A DNA stretch of 64,000 bases from Polytrichum commune. Taxonomy: Eukaryota; Streptophyta; Polytrichopsida; Polytrichales; Polytrichaceae. Location of the stretch: NCBI GenBank assembly GCA_950295325.1, contig OX485807.1:47046796-47110795 (forward strand). The letters run 5' to 3'. Below, in pieces: positions 1 to 14,163 of the stretch; position 1 is the stretch's first letter, and each line of letters starts with the position of its first letter. Made by a program: the position numbers and the translations under genes. The notes below the pieces were generated by a model. It saw only the letters and a program-made list of their open reading frames with translations. It ran no database searches and had not been told where the DNA came from.

Positions 1-1812
1 AATAGGCATTGACAAGCCACCCTAATCCCACCATGAACCAACCCAAGATAGACTGCAGCCCGTTACCTACCCTACATGAAGGTAGTGGAGGCTGCTATAA
101 GGTGGCACCACTAATAGCACCTAAAACTGTCACTCCGCGGGCCCAGACACTCCTACACCGCCGGGTACGGTTCAAGGTTGTAGAGTGTTGGCAATTGGGG
201 GCGGCTTACAAGTGTTGGTTTTGGATGGGGGTGTTGGTTTGTGCACCCTCTATCTTATGTGATAACACAGTAGATTAAATCATGGCATTTGTGTCGGATC
301 TCGGGTAAAGCACTCACCTGAGCATTAGGGTAGAACCAGCTTCAGTCCGGGTAAGTTACTTGTGGATAAGCCTGACCGCTCTCTGTATGCCCTATTTTAC
401 TTGCCACGTTCTAATCTCGAATCTCTCCTCTGATACCTGGTCTTGGTGGTATTTTTTTATCTGAACTCAATCTGATAAAAATTGTCTGTATTCTACTGCC
501 TATATTAACTACACACAGTCATCTGAGTCGAAGCTCATTAGGCCAAGTGGCAATCCTGGAGATGGCCCAGTAAGTTTGGGAGGCTCTTGGAATACACCGC
601 TTGAATGTTTTAAAATTGATCACATGTGATCAATTTATAATCATGTGGACTGACACACATGTGATCAGCGTTGGAGCTATAATGAGTGGTAGATTATTTA
701 TTTTTGTCGTGTACTTACTTTCTGAGGTTAGTGTAAGTCATAAACCATGAGGACAGTGTCTGCAAATGCGTTTGAATATGTTGCTTCATTCAGGCAGTAG
801 TCACCAGATCACAATAAAGTCTCTCACGGGCCCTTCGTTCATTGCTTCTTGTAGGAGTCCTAGTCTCACATTTGTTGTCTAGAGCAAGATTTTGACCAGG
901 GTGGATATTGCTCATTTGCGCCAAAGGATCCATCGACTATTTGTTGTGCAGCGATGTAGATGGAACGCCCGGGAAAAGTCCCAGAGACTGTAGATTTACA
1001 TGCCCATTGATCTGTAGGTAGGGACCGATGACCTGCAATGTGATGGAAAAATGAAATTAATTAGAAGCTTGAAGATCATCTCTCCTTCAGATTTTGATTT
1101 TCACTTTACCACAGGTTATCATAGTCTCAAGTGAGTCTGCACTGAGTCTATATTGACAATGTAATATGTCTGTACCAATGCTGACACATTTGGTAATTTT
1201 ATTACACACAAGGCACTGAAAAAAAAACTTCATGCTGACTCCCCACTTCGGAGCTGAAAACGCCTATAAGTATGAGGATCTAGATAGATGATCCCCTTCC
1301 TTTCCTGTTTAGTGTGCTGGAGCAGATTCTGGAGAATTCGTGGAGGAATTTGGTTTTTGAACCTTGCAAGCTTTTTCATGAGTCTGAGATGATCGCAATT
1401 GAATCATAGGAGGCAGGTCAATGTGTCAACGAAGCTCATGTAGTTTAATTGTTGGCCTAGAGGGGTTGATTGATGATCAATTACTTTAGGCTCTTTATAA
1501 TTGTAATGACTAAGTCTACCAGTGGGGTTAACCGACTTGGTGAATTCCGGCTTGACTAAAAGGAAGAGTCTGGTGTCATATGTAGGTGAGCACTTGGTTT
1601 CGGGAGTTGTGTAGACAGGAAGGGATTTGTTGCGTTTAGTAGTGTCTTTGGTTGCCTTCGCTTGGATGCACGGTCACCTTCACAAAAACATCTGAGTTGC
1701 CAATGTGGATGTGGATCCAATAGGCAGTATCTTTGGCTTCAAACTACCCTCAGTTACATTTTTCATTACAAATTCCAGACCGCTAATAATATTTTATAGG
1801 ATCATCATCAGA
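1..1812. other. intergenic, upstream of F-box gene
   Basis: I see no supportable gene here. The notable structure is a perfect 24-bp palindrome at 613-636 centred on ACATGT, with a second partial copy of the same half (CACATGTGATCA) at about 657-668. Open frames in this stretch are short and lack family signatures or consistent splice sites. Confidence 0.5.
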
Positions 1813-4645
1813 ATGGAGTCATGTGGCACTCTCGCAAGGCTGAATGGAGACATCCTGGACGGAATCCTCACCAAACTCACATTCCGGGAGATATTTCAGC
1901 TCCGGCCCGTTTGCAGAGAGTTTCAAGGTATCATAGGAAAGGAGAGTTTTCAAAGAACCTGTGCTATTTCTTCCAAGATTCAAGGCCATCATGAGCAAGG
2001 CTCCCTGAGCTTCAGTCCCATTTTTTTCTTCCTAGCCAAGGGCAAAATCGAGTGGATGGGGTACAACAACACTTTGAGAATTTGGCAAAGATTGCCCTCC
2101 TTGGGGACGATGCTGCCATCTCCAACTCCGACATTGTTGATGAAAGATTTCTTCATCACGGCTTCAGGGGGGCTCTTGTGCGTGAATGTCTCCGAGGATC
2201 GCCACTTCGAGAGCATCATAATCTGCAATCCATTGACACAGACTAAGGTGGAGCTTCCTCCTCTCAACTTTCGAAGGCAACCCGTACTTCTCCATCTTCT
2301 TGTGGGATCGAATCACACGTACAAAGTCATCGCTGCGGGGAGCGCGGCCATGGGCACGGGAAACTTGTCCAGAAAGACCGAAGTCTACGATTCCGCTACA
2401 GGTGAGCTGAAACTAGTGTTTATCAGGCTTGTTAAAACTAAAACTGGTGATACGCTTTGTCTTGCACTAATTTAATCATGATGCGTTTAGACCCTTTACT
2501 GTATGAGCGGTAGCACTCCTATATGTGGCAGAAAAGGAGGCTGACAAGTCAATGCTTCAACGCCAAGACTGGCTTCCTTGTGGGATTGACAATCATGGGC
2601 TGGAGGCGAAGGTGACTCGTCAACATTGATTAGGTATGGGTATCTTTGGTGGTAAGTGCCTATACGGTGAAGAATCAACGCTTCGACCATTTCCATGATT
2701 TTGCTCCAGGATGTCAGGGTTATTTTTCTTTCTTTGTCAAGTCGGCGGAAGTGCATAACATTAGTTAGTTGAGTTTGTATGTTGGGTGGGTCTCGGAATA
2801 AGTCATATTTTATTTGGAGTTATATTATGTTCATCCTCATAACACAACACAACACGAGCACATTCATGTTATAAAACTCGGTTGAAGCAATGTTTTGACA
2901 TTATTAGAACATTATAGATGATAGCAATTGAATAATGTCGCGTGGTTCGAAAACTCTGTTGCTTGTGTCAATGGTAGTGACTTTACAACATGTCCACTTG
3001 TATGGGCGCATATTTATGCTCTCATTGGATTTTGAGGCAAGTTTACAAGATAAGTTGGCATTCTTATCCATGCGATGAAAACATAGTTGGTTTTCATTAC
3101 CGAGGCCTTGGTAACTTGACAAGTGTTTTCATGTTTGTTTGGTGAAGGTCTCCAAAGAGATGCCCTCTTACCTATAATTCCTTGGGTAATTTTTTCTTAT
3201 GAACTATGGTGAGAGTACCGTGCGACAAGCATGCCATCTCACCTTATGAAGTTTAAATAGTTGATAGTAGCAAGATGAATTTGACGAGTTTGGTGGGCAT
3301 GCTCTTATGTTATTGTCAAGGCGTAGTTGACTAGAAAGAGGGCAACACGTTCTATTAACATAATGTGGATGTTTCAATTTATGATTTGTTAATTTTCTTA
3401 GTATTCAACCTGTAATAAATGTGCATAAGAAGAAATTTATATGATGCTGGCATGACGTGAGGGCAAGACCGGCTTTACTTGTAAAAGATTGGTGTTATAA
3501 CATCTAATTTATGATAATCATTAAATTATCAATATGCTCGGGACCCTTTGCTTGCAAACACCAAAATCTAATGTACACTAAAGGTTTAGAACATGGTGGT
3601 GGGTCAACTTAGTAGGTTGGAACTTGGTATTGGATTCACCTACTATATATCTTTCCACTTTACTCTTCCAACATATTATTTTTTCCATGACGGTATTATT
3701 CGCGTACTCGAATAATCTGCTTCAATTATTTTCACATTCAATCGAAAAGAATATCAACATCAACCATTATACCAATAATTACTCTCCACGATACTATTCT
3801 CTTTCCTTGGGAATAATCTTGATTGAGAATACTTGGATTCTAGAATAACATCAATGAGAATGCTTGATATAATTTCAACATGAATCTAGGAAGTAGGAGT
3901 AAGGAGCAATTTTTACTACGTTTAGAAATAGAACAATTTTTCAAGCCCACCTTTTTATGCGGGAAACCTAGACTAATGTACAGTTTCTGTATTGCCGTCT
4001 GGCTGGATAGGTCAGTGGCATGTCACAGGTGACATCTCAGGACCAGACCATGGATTGAATGAGTTTCAATCAGGCGCCTACATCAATGGTATTCTATACT
4101 GCCTTGCATTCTCCGAAGAGGGCCATCAAGCGATCCTAGCTTACGACGTGGAGAAGGAGGAATGGTTGACAAACTGGAAGTGCTCCTATCCTAGGGAGTA
4201 TTTGCGGTGTGTGGATCGTGCCACGAATCCACAGCTTCTTCGGTGTGGAGAGCATGTGTATTTCTTCTGGGAGGAGACAGGAGATCGAGGCCCCCAAGTT
4301 TCGCAATTTCGCATAGCCAGGCTCAATAATCCCACAAAGGATTGCAATGTGGATAAACAAGGGTGGTCGGCAGTTGTGAGTCATGTCAGAAAGGGGAGCA
4401 ATGGGTTGCTTTCCTATCCAGAGTACACTTGCAGTAGCTCTAGCCATGGGCCGGAAGATTTAAACACGCATCTTTGCGTGTTCAATACAATTTCACACAC
4501 TGCAGAGGTTTATGATGTGGCAGGGAAAGCGAATCCCACACCTGAGATACTTGAGCCGCCGTGTATCAAACATGATTGGGAGCCTTTCTATCCTTTAAAC
4601 CCTGTGGCTTTCTCCTTCGAACCCAGCTTCTGTGTAAGGGTTTAA
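1813..4645 (+). CDS. F-box protein, two exons, plant kelch-type F-box family
   Basis: Probable substrate adaptor of an SCF (Skp1-Cullin-F-box) ubiquitin ligase. Exons 1813-2401 and 3984-4645 give a 416-residue protein. The ATG at 1813 is followed by an N-terminal F-box (residues ~10-50: LARLNGDILDGILTKL, then FREIFQLRPVCREF), the region that binds Skp1. The donor is ACAG|GTGAGC, the acceptor GTACAG|TTTC. The split codon joins in frame into a typical plant F-box C-terminal region (EVYDSAT, then VLPSGW; YINGILYCLAF; LLRCGEHVYFFWEE) expected to fold as a kelch-like propeller for target binding. Length and two-exon structure are normal for the family; no frame break is seen. The 1.58-kb intron is AT-rich and otherwise featureless. 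The target cannot be inferred. Family assignment is secure from the N-terminal F-box; the kelch label is weaker because individual repeats are diverged. Confidence 0.85.
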
Positions 4646-7600
4646 AGAGACAAGGATATCTGGTACCTATTACGGGATATGTGACCCTATAATTAGTGGT
4701 TCGCAGATGGAATTACTAGTTTTTATTTCGGGAGGCAAACATATTTCCAATTTTGCGAAAGAAACACAAACCTTAACACAACCGGTGGGACAATGGAACC
4801 CCAAGAAGAGCCATGAATGGGATCCTAGGTTTCAAACATTGAAGGTTTTGAGTTCCAGGTTGGAGGTTTCTAAACAATAATCAGGGGTTATGTTTAATGT
4901 TTGGTTTCTAGTGACAGCTTTTGCGGCTAGTTGCAGCAGGGAAAGAGAGGGCAAACCCTTCTCATTGGAAGCTGGTAAAGGGCCAGTGAGGCAAGAGGCG
5001 CATCTCCCGTTCGTGGTTCCCAATTTTCTTGCCCTGGATGTGAAGTGTGGGATGACTAGTGTTTGATATTATGTGCATGTCGGAGGAAGTCAGCAATCAC
5101 TGGGTTTCTATTCACCTTTCTGGGACCCCCCACATTGTGGAGAACTCCCACTCCACCGACATTTGTGACCGTTGGATTGGCTCAGTGACAGTCTCACCTG
5201 GTTTGAACCAACAATGGCAAATCATAAAGAGAGTTTCATCTTCGAGTTTCAGTATTGTAATGAAGATGTAAAATTAAGTATCTCACACAATCAAGGTTTA
5301 CTTGTGTGAGGGGCAGTTTTCATGCAGGTCACTTGCTCACTAGAATCGAGATAATAGTGGATCGGAGGTGTTCACATGTAGTTAAGCATAAGCCACTATC
5401 CAACCACATTATGATGGCCTACTAGAATATGAACGGATCTGGACATAAGCTAGTAGATTTCCATGCACCCACTAAGAAATCTTTTATTTACAAGTCCCTG
5501 TCATCAAAGGATTAAGACTAGTTTTGCGGGTGACCGTTGACACTCGAGTGCTCTTGTGGCACCAAGATCTGCCTTTTGCCTTGAGTTATGTTTGTGATCT
5601 TATGTTTGTGAATAGTCAAAGATCTTGTGTCTTGTGTGCGTGAATTTGTGTGTAGGTTGCCAACAAGCATTGCCCTTCAAATGATAATTGTTTTCCCTCA
5701 CCATGGTTTCAAATCTAGATTTGAATAGTTTATAGACAATAGGTTTATCCAATCCTCACAAAATCAAGGTTTATGCACAAAGCAACTGGAGTCTTCATGA
5801 GCCAGTCCATGCTTTTCTCTTGATGGCAACTCAAAGTATACATGCACACAATCTAAAGCTCCAACAGAAGTTGGCAACCCTTGATATTGTTTCAATAGAT
5901 ACTTCACTCTATCTAACCCTAGCCCTTGTGGCCATTGCAAATGATGTCAAGCTTTTTGTACAAAATTGTGGACAAGTTCCATACAACGCAATAGATTGGA
6001 AACTCCATACAACTCCTAAATTGTGCAATTCATCACTTGTAGCAAGTCTACAAAGAGCAAGAGAGACTTGTTTCTTAACGGGCAAAATTCTACCCAAGAT
6101 GTTGCTAAATCCTGGGGCACTCGTGGGTTTCAAATCCGCCTTTGTCAAAGTACGACTATAATCAAATGTATCTTTTGTAACTCTACACCACTTTTCAGCC
6201 TTGTAGGATCACCTTGGAGAATGTGAGCCTCATGGTCTTCCCACCACAACAAAGAACGACCTTTGATGTAGAATTCACTATATTTGATTCCAATAAGGTC
6301 TCTCCTTCGTAGTGCTCCCAAGCAGTTCAAACAACAATTTCAAACCATTGTAGAGACAAGGAGCCTTGGAGGCCTTCCCCATATGGGGGATGTGGGAATG
6401 TGGCATGTTTTCCAAGTGGGTTGGAACCTCGAAGTGTGGATTTCATTCCCTTCGTCCAGGCCCGGGTCATTCACTTAGTGTATTTTTGAAATGATGTGCA
6501 GCATAATATAGGGAGGATTAAATTCGTTTGACATAAAATTTATAAAGGAATTCCAAATAATGAAGGGTCCATTAAAAGTGGACAATCTTATTATAGGTAA
6601 GGTAAATAAGTTTAAAATATAGGTCATTCTTTTTATAAAAATAATATAGAGGTTGAAATTAAGGATCCTAGGATGTATGTTTAATAGGATCAATTTTGTA
6701 CACATGCCTCATGATGGATGAATGAAAAATGGCTCATCATTTGTCTAAATGGATGAAAATTGCATCGCCCGTTAATGGTCGTCTTCCTGCACTGCCGTTT
6801 GTAAACAACACATACCTAGGGTTTTGTTTCTTCCTTGAGTTTACTGTGTTTTGAGCAACTTTTTGTGGAAGCTCCTCCTTGTTGAAGCTTATGGTAACAA
6901 AATCCAAGGATGTGTCTTGTTGTAGTTGGTTTAGGATCTCCTTTGTAGAGTCTCCTTTGTAGTTGCTTTAGGATTGGGGACCGCAGTGAAGTTCCATATA
7001 GGGTTTTGCTTTTCTTGGCTGAAGGTCTTATGGTATGTTTGGAGGCAGTTGAGGGTTTAAAGTTTTTGTGCGCGGCTTCTGATTGATTGTTCCGCTTCTA
7101 ATGAGGCGGTTGTGTTGGTGTTTACGAATGGCAACTCAAGTGAAGATGTGGACTATGGAGGGTGATTCTATTGTGCCGCAATATTACAACAAATTGAAGG
7201 TTTTGAGGTACGCCTTGCTTAGGGTTCGTTTGGATAAGAAATCAGCATTGGATCTTGAGCTGCTGCCACACCCAACAACCTTGGGATCGCATGGACCTCA
7301 CCGATGAGGAATGCATCTCCAATTTGAAGTTTCTCTTGTATTTGGCCATCATCAACAACTACACAAAAGAATTTGTGGGCAATATGGTGGAATTTGGTGT
7401 ATTTCAACTCGCAAAAACCGACGTCGCTGCATTTTCTCCACATTGACGTGTATTTCAAGGGCTGGCAATAGTCAACAGCTTCAACGCCCACATGGAGTTG
7501 TTGTGTAAGTTGTAGGCTTTGAATAACCCGATGCCCGACTGCCTTTGAATGAGCTCTTTTACACGCATCGACGTAACAAACCTCTATGCAATCCATTTGC

Positions 7601-9711
7601 ACCTCAAGTCTGGTTGGCCGTGAGAGCGTCCGTCATGGTGATGGTTTGGTTGACAATGTGGGAGTCTAAGTAACCCATACTCTTAAATCTTGACATTTGT
7701 ATGTTTTTTTTAATCGTAAATCGCTAGTTTCTTTGGTGCATGATTGGACACTAAGGTATGGGACAGGGTTACATAGGTTTGTTTAGTTTTGCATACCAAC
7801 CTGCACAAACTTGTAGGGAACCACAAGACTTCTGCATAGCTATAACGGTTGCGGTTTTTGTGTGTGTTTAAGTCAGACTTTTACGGAACAAATCTTGTGT
7901 TTGTGAACACATGCTCACTCTTGTTGTGTTTCCACCCTAAGCTTTCTTTTTTGATGCATGAAGATTATGTTCTATGGGCTTTAAAACTACAAATTTAAAA
8001 GAAAATTTAAAACTGCATTATGCTTAAGTATCCTTGTGTTCTTCATCACTTGCAATTGTATGATATCATTTAGATTATGGTCTTGGAATGATATGCATCA
8101 CACTTGTTCTTTTGTGATATTGTTAACGATACACATATTTTGCACAAGTTAAGATTTGTTTTGGTAAGCACAAGTCTTTCACTTGTATGATAAGTATTTA
8201 AACTTAATTTTTACAATACTATGTATGCTTTAAACCTTTTTGTTGCCATATTTTTCCCACCACTTTTGCATTGCATATACTTTTGAATTATTATTTTTTA
8301 ATTAAAAGGGTTGTAGACTACAAAAATTGCAATGACATGGGCAATATAAGTAATGGTAGGGTGTAAGAAAATAGGTCATTTTAGAAAATTAAGTAACTAT
8401 AGGGAGCTTTTAATTCGTGCCTTGGAGCCCTTAAACAAATACCCCTCTGCCGCACGTGGTGCACAAAAATCCTATAGAGTGACCTACCTGAGCCTCTAGG
8501 GTTCCCTGTGTAGGTTGTGGAAAAAATAACCACCATAATCAATTGCATCTTCAGTGATGAGACGTTGAAGCAGTTGTGCATGTCCAAATTGCTCCATGAG
8601 GAAGTTGAGAAGTGCCATTGCAACTCCTAAAGCAATCATATTCGCCATTGCCAACAACTACAATGCTCATGAAACCTTATCTATGAACATTTGCCACTCT
8701 TAATTCGTGCAGGTAAGTTGATTAGTTTGTACAATTACAAGAATGCAAGAGTTCCTCATTTAGGGTTCAAGAGAAACTCCACCTCACCCACTTCACTCAT
8801 GGTTGAAGACTCAAGAGAACCAATGTTGTTCTAGAACTCCATCCTTGGTAGCCTCTACATTTGGACGAGTTTGTCCTTATTCACACTAGACTCTGGTGGA
8901 CGAGTGGTCTACATGGAAACTCACCCTTAGAGTCCAATCAAGTGAAGATTCAACTCTTTCTCTTGAAACAATGCTCTCTCGATTGTGCTCACTATTGGCC
9001 TGGACATGGTTATTGTATTTTGTACGCTAAGTCCAATCTCATCGTAATACATGTCTTTCTAGTTTTCATTCTTGACTACAACTTTGTCATATCTCATCCA
9101 TATATAGGTGGTCAATCAATTGGAAATTGTGCAAGGTCCAAATATCTATAATCTTGGTGTAGCAATTTTACTCGTGTTGACAAGGTGACTTGTACAATTG
9201 AGCACTACACTACATTATTTATGGTGTTGAGTATCACATGTGTAATAGTGTCACTTACCTCTCACTTACCCTATTTTGAGGTGTATACTAGGTTACACAA
9301 ATGATCAACAACTTCATCATTAGTGCGTTTATTAATGATGACACTTGGCATTCAAAGTGTGCTCATTATTATCTTGATATGAGGATGTTCAATAGTGCTA
9401 TGAGGTGTATGCCTATGTTACACAATGGTCTACAAGTTGACTAAAGTATACACAAACGGCACTTGGCATTGGTATGCTCAAGATATCTTCTCCTACATAC
9501 TAAAATGCAAACACATGGCATTTGCCATTAGTATGTTCAATAAATTTTTCCTCTTGCATATTAGAATAGAAATTATCACCTCAAGTATCCCATTATGCTA
9601 CACTAAATGTCACTATGTAAATAAAATTTTGCTTCAACAGTTACATATGTTGACAAATAATATCATATTGGCAATTGGTGGACATGACACTTTGAAACCT
9701 CTAGGCATCTA
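4646..9711. other. long intergenic stretch, no supported gene
   Basis: Only short frames without recognisable domains. The stretch 7083-7560 has a few overlapping short frames in both directions that could be a decayed coding fragment, but I could not match any family or find splice sites supporting a gene. The sequence is AT-rich with scattered short repeats. Confidence 0.4.
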
Positions 9712-10079
9712 CAATAAATATGATATTTAATGTCATATGGTATTTTATGCCACTATGGTAATTTTTTGGATAACACTTATGAATAAGTAAACAAATATTG
9801 TCGAGGATGATGGACGAATTCATGCATTGGCCATAACCCTACCTTCTCTTATCAGCAACTTGTGATGAAATATTGTCCATGGACTATTGAAATTTGGATG
9901 AAAAATCACTTGGTAAGTGACAGTAATTGCAACACTCTAATCTATAATCCCCCCAAAATGTACAAGGAATGACAAATGATGTTGGGTCAATATTTAGTGT
10001 TGGTGACACTAAACCACGGTTTATAATTAGTGTTGAGCAAGACAATTAGAATTGGTGACACTAAATATCATATTTAGTG
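9712..10079. mobile_element. MITE, TA-flanked, CACTAAATAT-type ends (copy A1)
   Basis: A 368-bp non-coding element. The left end begins CAATAAATATGATAT and the right end, reverse-complemented, begins CACTAAATATGATAT. TA flanks it on both sides (9710-9711 and 10080-10081), the target duplication of Tc1/mariner-like elements. It is homologous along its length to the copy at 16392-16783; shared internal blocks include CAGCAACTTGTGATGAA and the GACAATTAGAATTGG segment. Each end is itself nearly palindromic. It has no coding capacity and so is non-autonomous. Confidence 0.65.
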
Positions 10080-13000
10080 TACTTTAAGCCCTTTGCAAAT
10101 AGTGTACATAACACTATATTAATACTAGAAACAATATACACGAATTGCAGACTGGTGGGTGCAAGCATGGTAAAGTGGACCCAAAATTTTTTTCAATGTT
10201 TTAAAATCATATATTATTTGGTCAAATGCCTCAAAATAGTAGCAAAATGTTGTTTTACTTGAATAATTTTTCATGATGATCTCTATTTTTGTGTTACAAG
10301 TACTCAAATTTGAGCAATGGACATACAATGACCACATGATTACGTATCCTCTCCTTATTAGGCTGCCGTGATTATTGGAGTTTGGTCATAGTAGACTACC
10401 TAGCCTTAATTGGGTGTGGGTGACTCTATCTTGTAAATTTAGGTTATTAAACTCCAGTCGAGGTTAGACATGGTGAGGTCAACGACATCCATAGTCTCTT
10501 GATTCTTGTTGCGTCATCAGCAGAGAAACAACATAGTTCATCATTTAAAGAATGTGATGAGGGGTCCACATTTTAGATTGCATTGAATTGAAAAACATGT
10601 CATTTGTACTTGTATTGATTTGACATATGGCTTTGTCTGCTTGAAGAGCGCACATGTCTAGTAAAGGTGGTGCTTGCTGCCAATTTTCAAACCTACATAC
10701 TTCAAGAAACACCTCCACAATGCACATGCTTCAAATGATAACAGTGGAAGAGAACCATTAGTCAGACCACGTGATCCCAGTAGAGCTGGATCCGTGTCTT
10801 CTGGATTGATAATTTGCCTGTGCGCTGGCTGGTACGAATGCCGTGGTCACGATTTGCACGGATTGACGTTACAACAGATCAGATGCACTTCCATATAGGT
10901 GAGTACTAGCTGTGTTAGCTGTCGATTACTTTGATGATCTGCAGCTACTAAGTTAAGATAGCTGGGTGTTTAGAAATATACAGACAGAAATTTTTTGTAA
11001 TGATTATTGTTCAGGAGAGTATACTCATGTTTGATGTTTTGTCACATAATTCTATTATGTCGGTTTGAGAATCAACGATCGGGGAGAACCGACAGTTAGT
11101 TACAGATGAACCGGTTGAAGTTCAAGACTTCAGGAGAATTACCGATCACTTTAGAGGAATTTATGGAATATGCCTCACATTAATATAGAAAAACCGAAGG
11201 ATGTCAACATGTAACCAGTCGGACTTGCAAACACTAGGATCTCAACTGATTATGTTCAAAAATCTCCCCGTCACTGTTGAGAATGAGGTTGAGTTGTTAT
11301 TACTGCAGTTAGATATTATATGTTCATACTTGTGACTGTAATGGGTTTTCTTTTGTGTCACAGGAAAGCAAATCAAGGGAAACGTGGTCCTCACATGTCA
11401 AATTATGTTATTATAAACGATCTCCCACAAACTGCTTGTGATGTGCAGTGTGGATATATAGTGGGTTTCAACAATTTGATAGTCAAAAGTGGGCCTCATG
11501 GTGACTCGGTTTTTACTGCTCTCTCATTTTGCTACCATAACTAAGAATGAAAGTCGTTGTTGGTAAGAGGGAATAATTGCATATATGAGCATACCCTCAT
11601 ATGTCATGCAACGAAAATGTCTTGGAAGTGAACATGCCATGACACTGAAATTAGCTGTAAAGACCTCAAAACCATAGGGGGCAAATTGCATTATGGATGG
11701 TTGGAAGGTAAACTCAACCCTTGTTTTGCAATAATTCCTTTCTGCCAGCTCCATCTATGACAAATTTATCTACAGGTTATTGACTGATCACATGTAAGAT
11801 AACAGTTTCCAAGTTTCTTGGAGCCTAACAAGACTGCTATTAATTTACACATCACAGTTAAATTTGGATTTGTGAAGGTGTTAGCCTGTTGACCCTTTGA
11901 TGATGTGCCCATTTCAAGTTTCAACTACTATTTTTCCAAGAGACAAAAATTGTTTCCGACATTCATGAACGTATCTCTGGATTCTAGGAAGATACGCAAA
12001 GACAAGGCTGTTAGATAAGGCTGTTACTACTGGAGAGAACCTCCAGAAATTGTTCTCTCAGAATAGTGTCTGTATCTCTATCAGAAGCAGGGCTTGCTTT
12101 CAGCATGAATTTGTAACGTGTTGAACAATGAATTCCTTGTAAATCTTAGTAGTAGTAATGATGAGTGCCTTTGCTAGGGAATCAACTAAACGTGCAGACT
12201 CCATCATGGTTGAGCATGCAGATATCATGGGATGCTCAAAAGTACTGTAAAGAGTACATCAGCTATTTGATGGCGATAGTGTAAACTAGCTGATCTGAGC
12301 ATGCACTCAAACATCTCGATACTGAAATTTAGAATGTGTATTTGCACTGAGCTTAAGCTCGTGGCAGAATAATATGTATCTATTGGACATATCAAATATT
12401 GTTACCAGGAGCATGTGCCTTTAATCTTGCTCTTCTTGACAGTGATCTTTTCTGGTATCCTTATGGCACAGACAAGCAGAAACATAGCTAGAGACTGCGG
12501 TTGGATACATAGTGATGAACAATTTCCAACAATTATTACATGTCATTACTTTTGTAAAAATAATCAAGTTACAGAAAGTGGACCATTTACCAGTGACATG
12601 TGCTTTATACCTAAAGCTAAATTATTGGATCTCAAAGTGTCTGTCCAGTACTTGAAACTTCGAATGGAGTTTGTAAACCCTAAACCGTATACCCTAAACC
12701 CTAAACTCTGCATTTGCTCGAAAATCAGAATGTTCAGAGAAACTATCTCCATCAAACAAGGTACTTATGGTTCTGAATTGGCAGCAGATAGTGTGATGAT
12801 GCACACAATGCCCAATCCCATTTCCGTGAAGTTGGCCCCACTTATACGTTTGCAGAGAGATTAAGTTTACAGTGGCCTTTATGTTGAGAATGAAGCCCGG
12901 CTATAAGTATAGGCCATTTTGTAGATTCAAAGGACTAGATAACATGACCATTTTTACAAGACAGTATGCAAACCCACATTTTGAAACACGTTCAAACGCA

Positions 13001-13853
13001 TTTGCGTCCCTTTCCTGATTTAGCATTACAAAACACAGTTATGGAGGCACTTGAGGCACTCAGTCGAAGTCTGCCATTCTTCCACAACATAATTCTGCTG
13101 TGTTCTGCATAGCAGCACACTAGAAAAAGCAAGAGTTCTAAAAGTCGATTCACTCCTCAAATCAAAACAATTCTAGTAGGTTAAACCACTCGTTCACCGC
13201 AAAATCTCTGGAATTTAATAGGTAGCCTATTTCACCCATTGCATGTAGAAGTTCCATATGCCTGACTAAAGCACATACGCATTAGAAACTACTACTAAGT
13301 CTGCGTTTTGCACTATAACTACTCATAACTCTAGATCGGACCACATTCAGTGCACGTTTGATTTTGTCTCTGCCGGAATCCCGAAATTAACACTACCACC
13401 AAACGAGTCCCACACAACACATCATTCGCCACTGAATATTTGGCACATGTACTAGTAGTAGGTTCATGATATTGCGTCAGTAACACAAGCCGTGTTGCAT
13501 GGGACTCGGATGGTGGGGGTAGTGTAAATATATTAGACTGTCTGAACTTGTGGATTCTGGTTCAACTCAAACAACCACCTGCAGTATGAGGTTCGTATTA
13601 TCCCATACATCTTGCACACGCCTGGTCCATGTCTACAGTACTAAGGTGAACCATGGAGAAGGTTAGATTATGTCTTTGAATAAACCCAAAGACTGCAGCA
13701 AAGTAAAGATATACTATTCCATGGGTGATGACACGTGGACCCATCTGGCATCCCACATGCCAGATGCACAACCCTACAGTCTGACGTGGAAATCAAAAGT
13801 TTTTTCCAACCTGCCCGAATTGAATTGTACCGTAGTTACTACTGTAGAAGTAC
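10080..13853. other. intergenic, dispersed repeat and telomere-like motifs
   Basis: No supported gene. Around 11.06-11.27 kb there is a dispersed repeat (AACCGGTTGA, then GGATGTCAACATGTAACCAG) with diverged relatives at 24.05-24.23 kb and 31.33-31.53 kb. At about 12676-12710 there is a short run of CCCTAAA-type motifs, like an interstitial telomere-like sequence. Confidence 0.4.
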
Positions 13854-14163
13854 ACTAAATAGGATATTTAGTGTTTGATTATATTTAGTGTTGTTACCAC
13901 CCTACCCTGCTCAATTTCAATTCTTTGACAATTAGTGTTAGACATAAATGTGCCGCTACCTTCCCTACTCCCACCACCCTTATTATATCTTTTTTTTCAT
14001 ATCCTTTCTAACACCAAATTCAAACATGTAACTTCCACATATTACCATAGTTGATATTTAGTGTTTGAGTTTACATACAATGTTTCTTACTTTCATAGGG
14101 TTATTGATATTTAGTATATGCGTTCATATTTAGTGTATCAAACACTAAATATCCTATTTAGTG
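13854..14163. mobile_element. MITE, TA-flanked, 27-bp perfect inverted repeats (copy A3)
   Basis: A 310-bp element with a perfect 27-bp terminal inverted repeat starting CACTAAATAGGATATTTAG, flanked by TA at 13852-13853 and 14164-14165. The ends resemble those of the 9.7-kb and 16.4-kb elements, but the interior differs, so it may be a related subfamily. No coding sequence. The TA duplication points to Tc1/mariner-type mobilisation although the ends start with CACTA. Confidence 0.7.

Noticed and set aside
5820-6226. Possible retroelement coding remnant
   Set aside because: Short frames on both strands but no catalytic motif (YxDD, protease or integrase) is visible, so no family can be supported.
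12413-12864. Possible secreted Cys-containing peptide
   Set aside because: The hydrophobic start lies after a GTG, not an ATG, in its frame; the region contains CCCTAAA telomere-like repeats and no family is recognisable. An upstream exon could rescue it, but I cannot support one.
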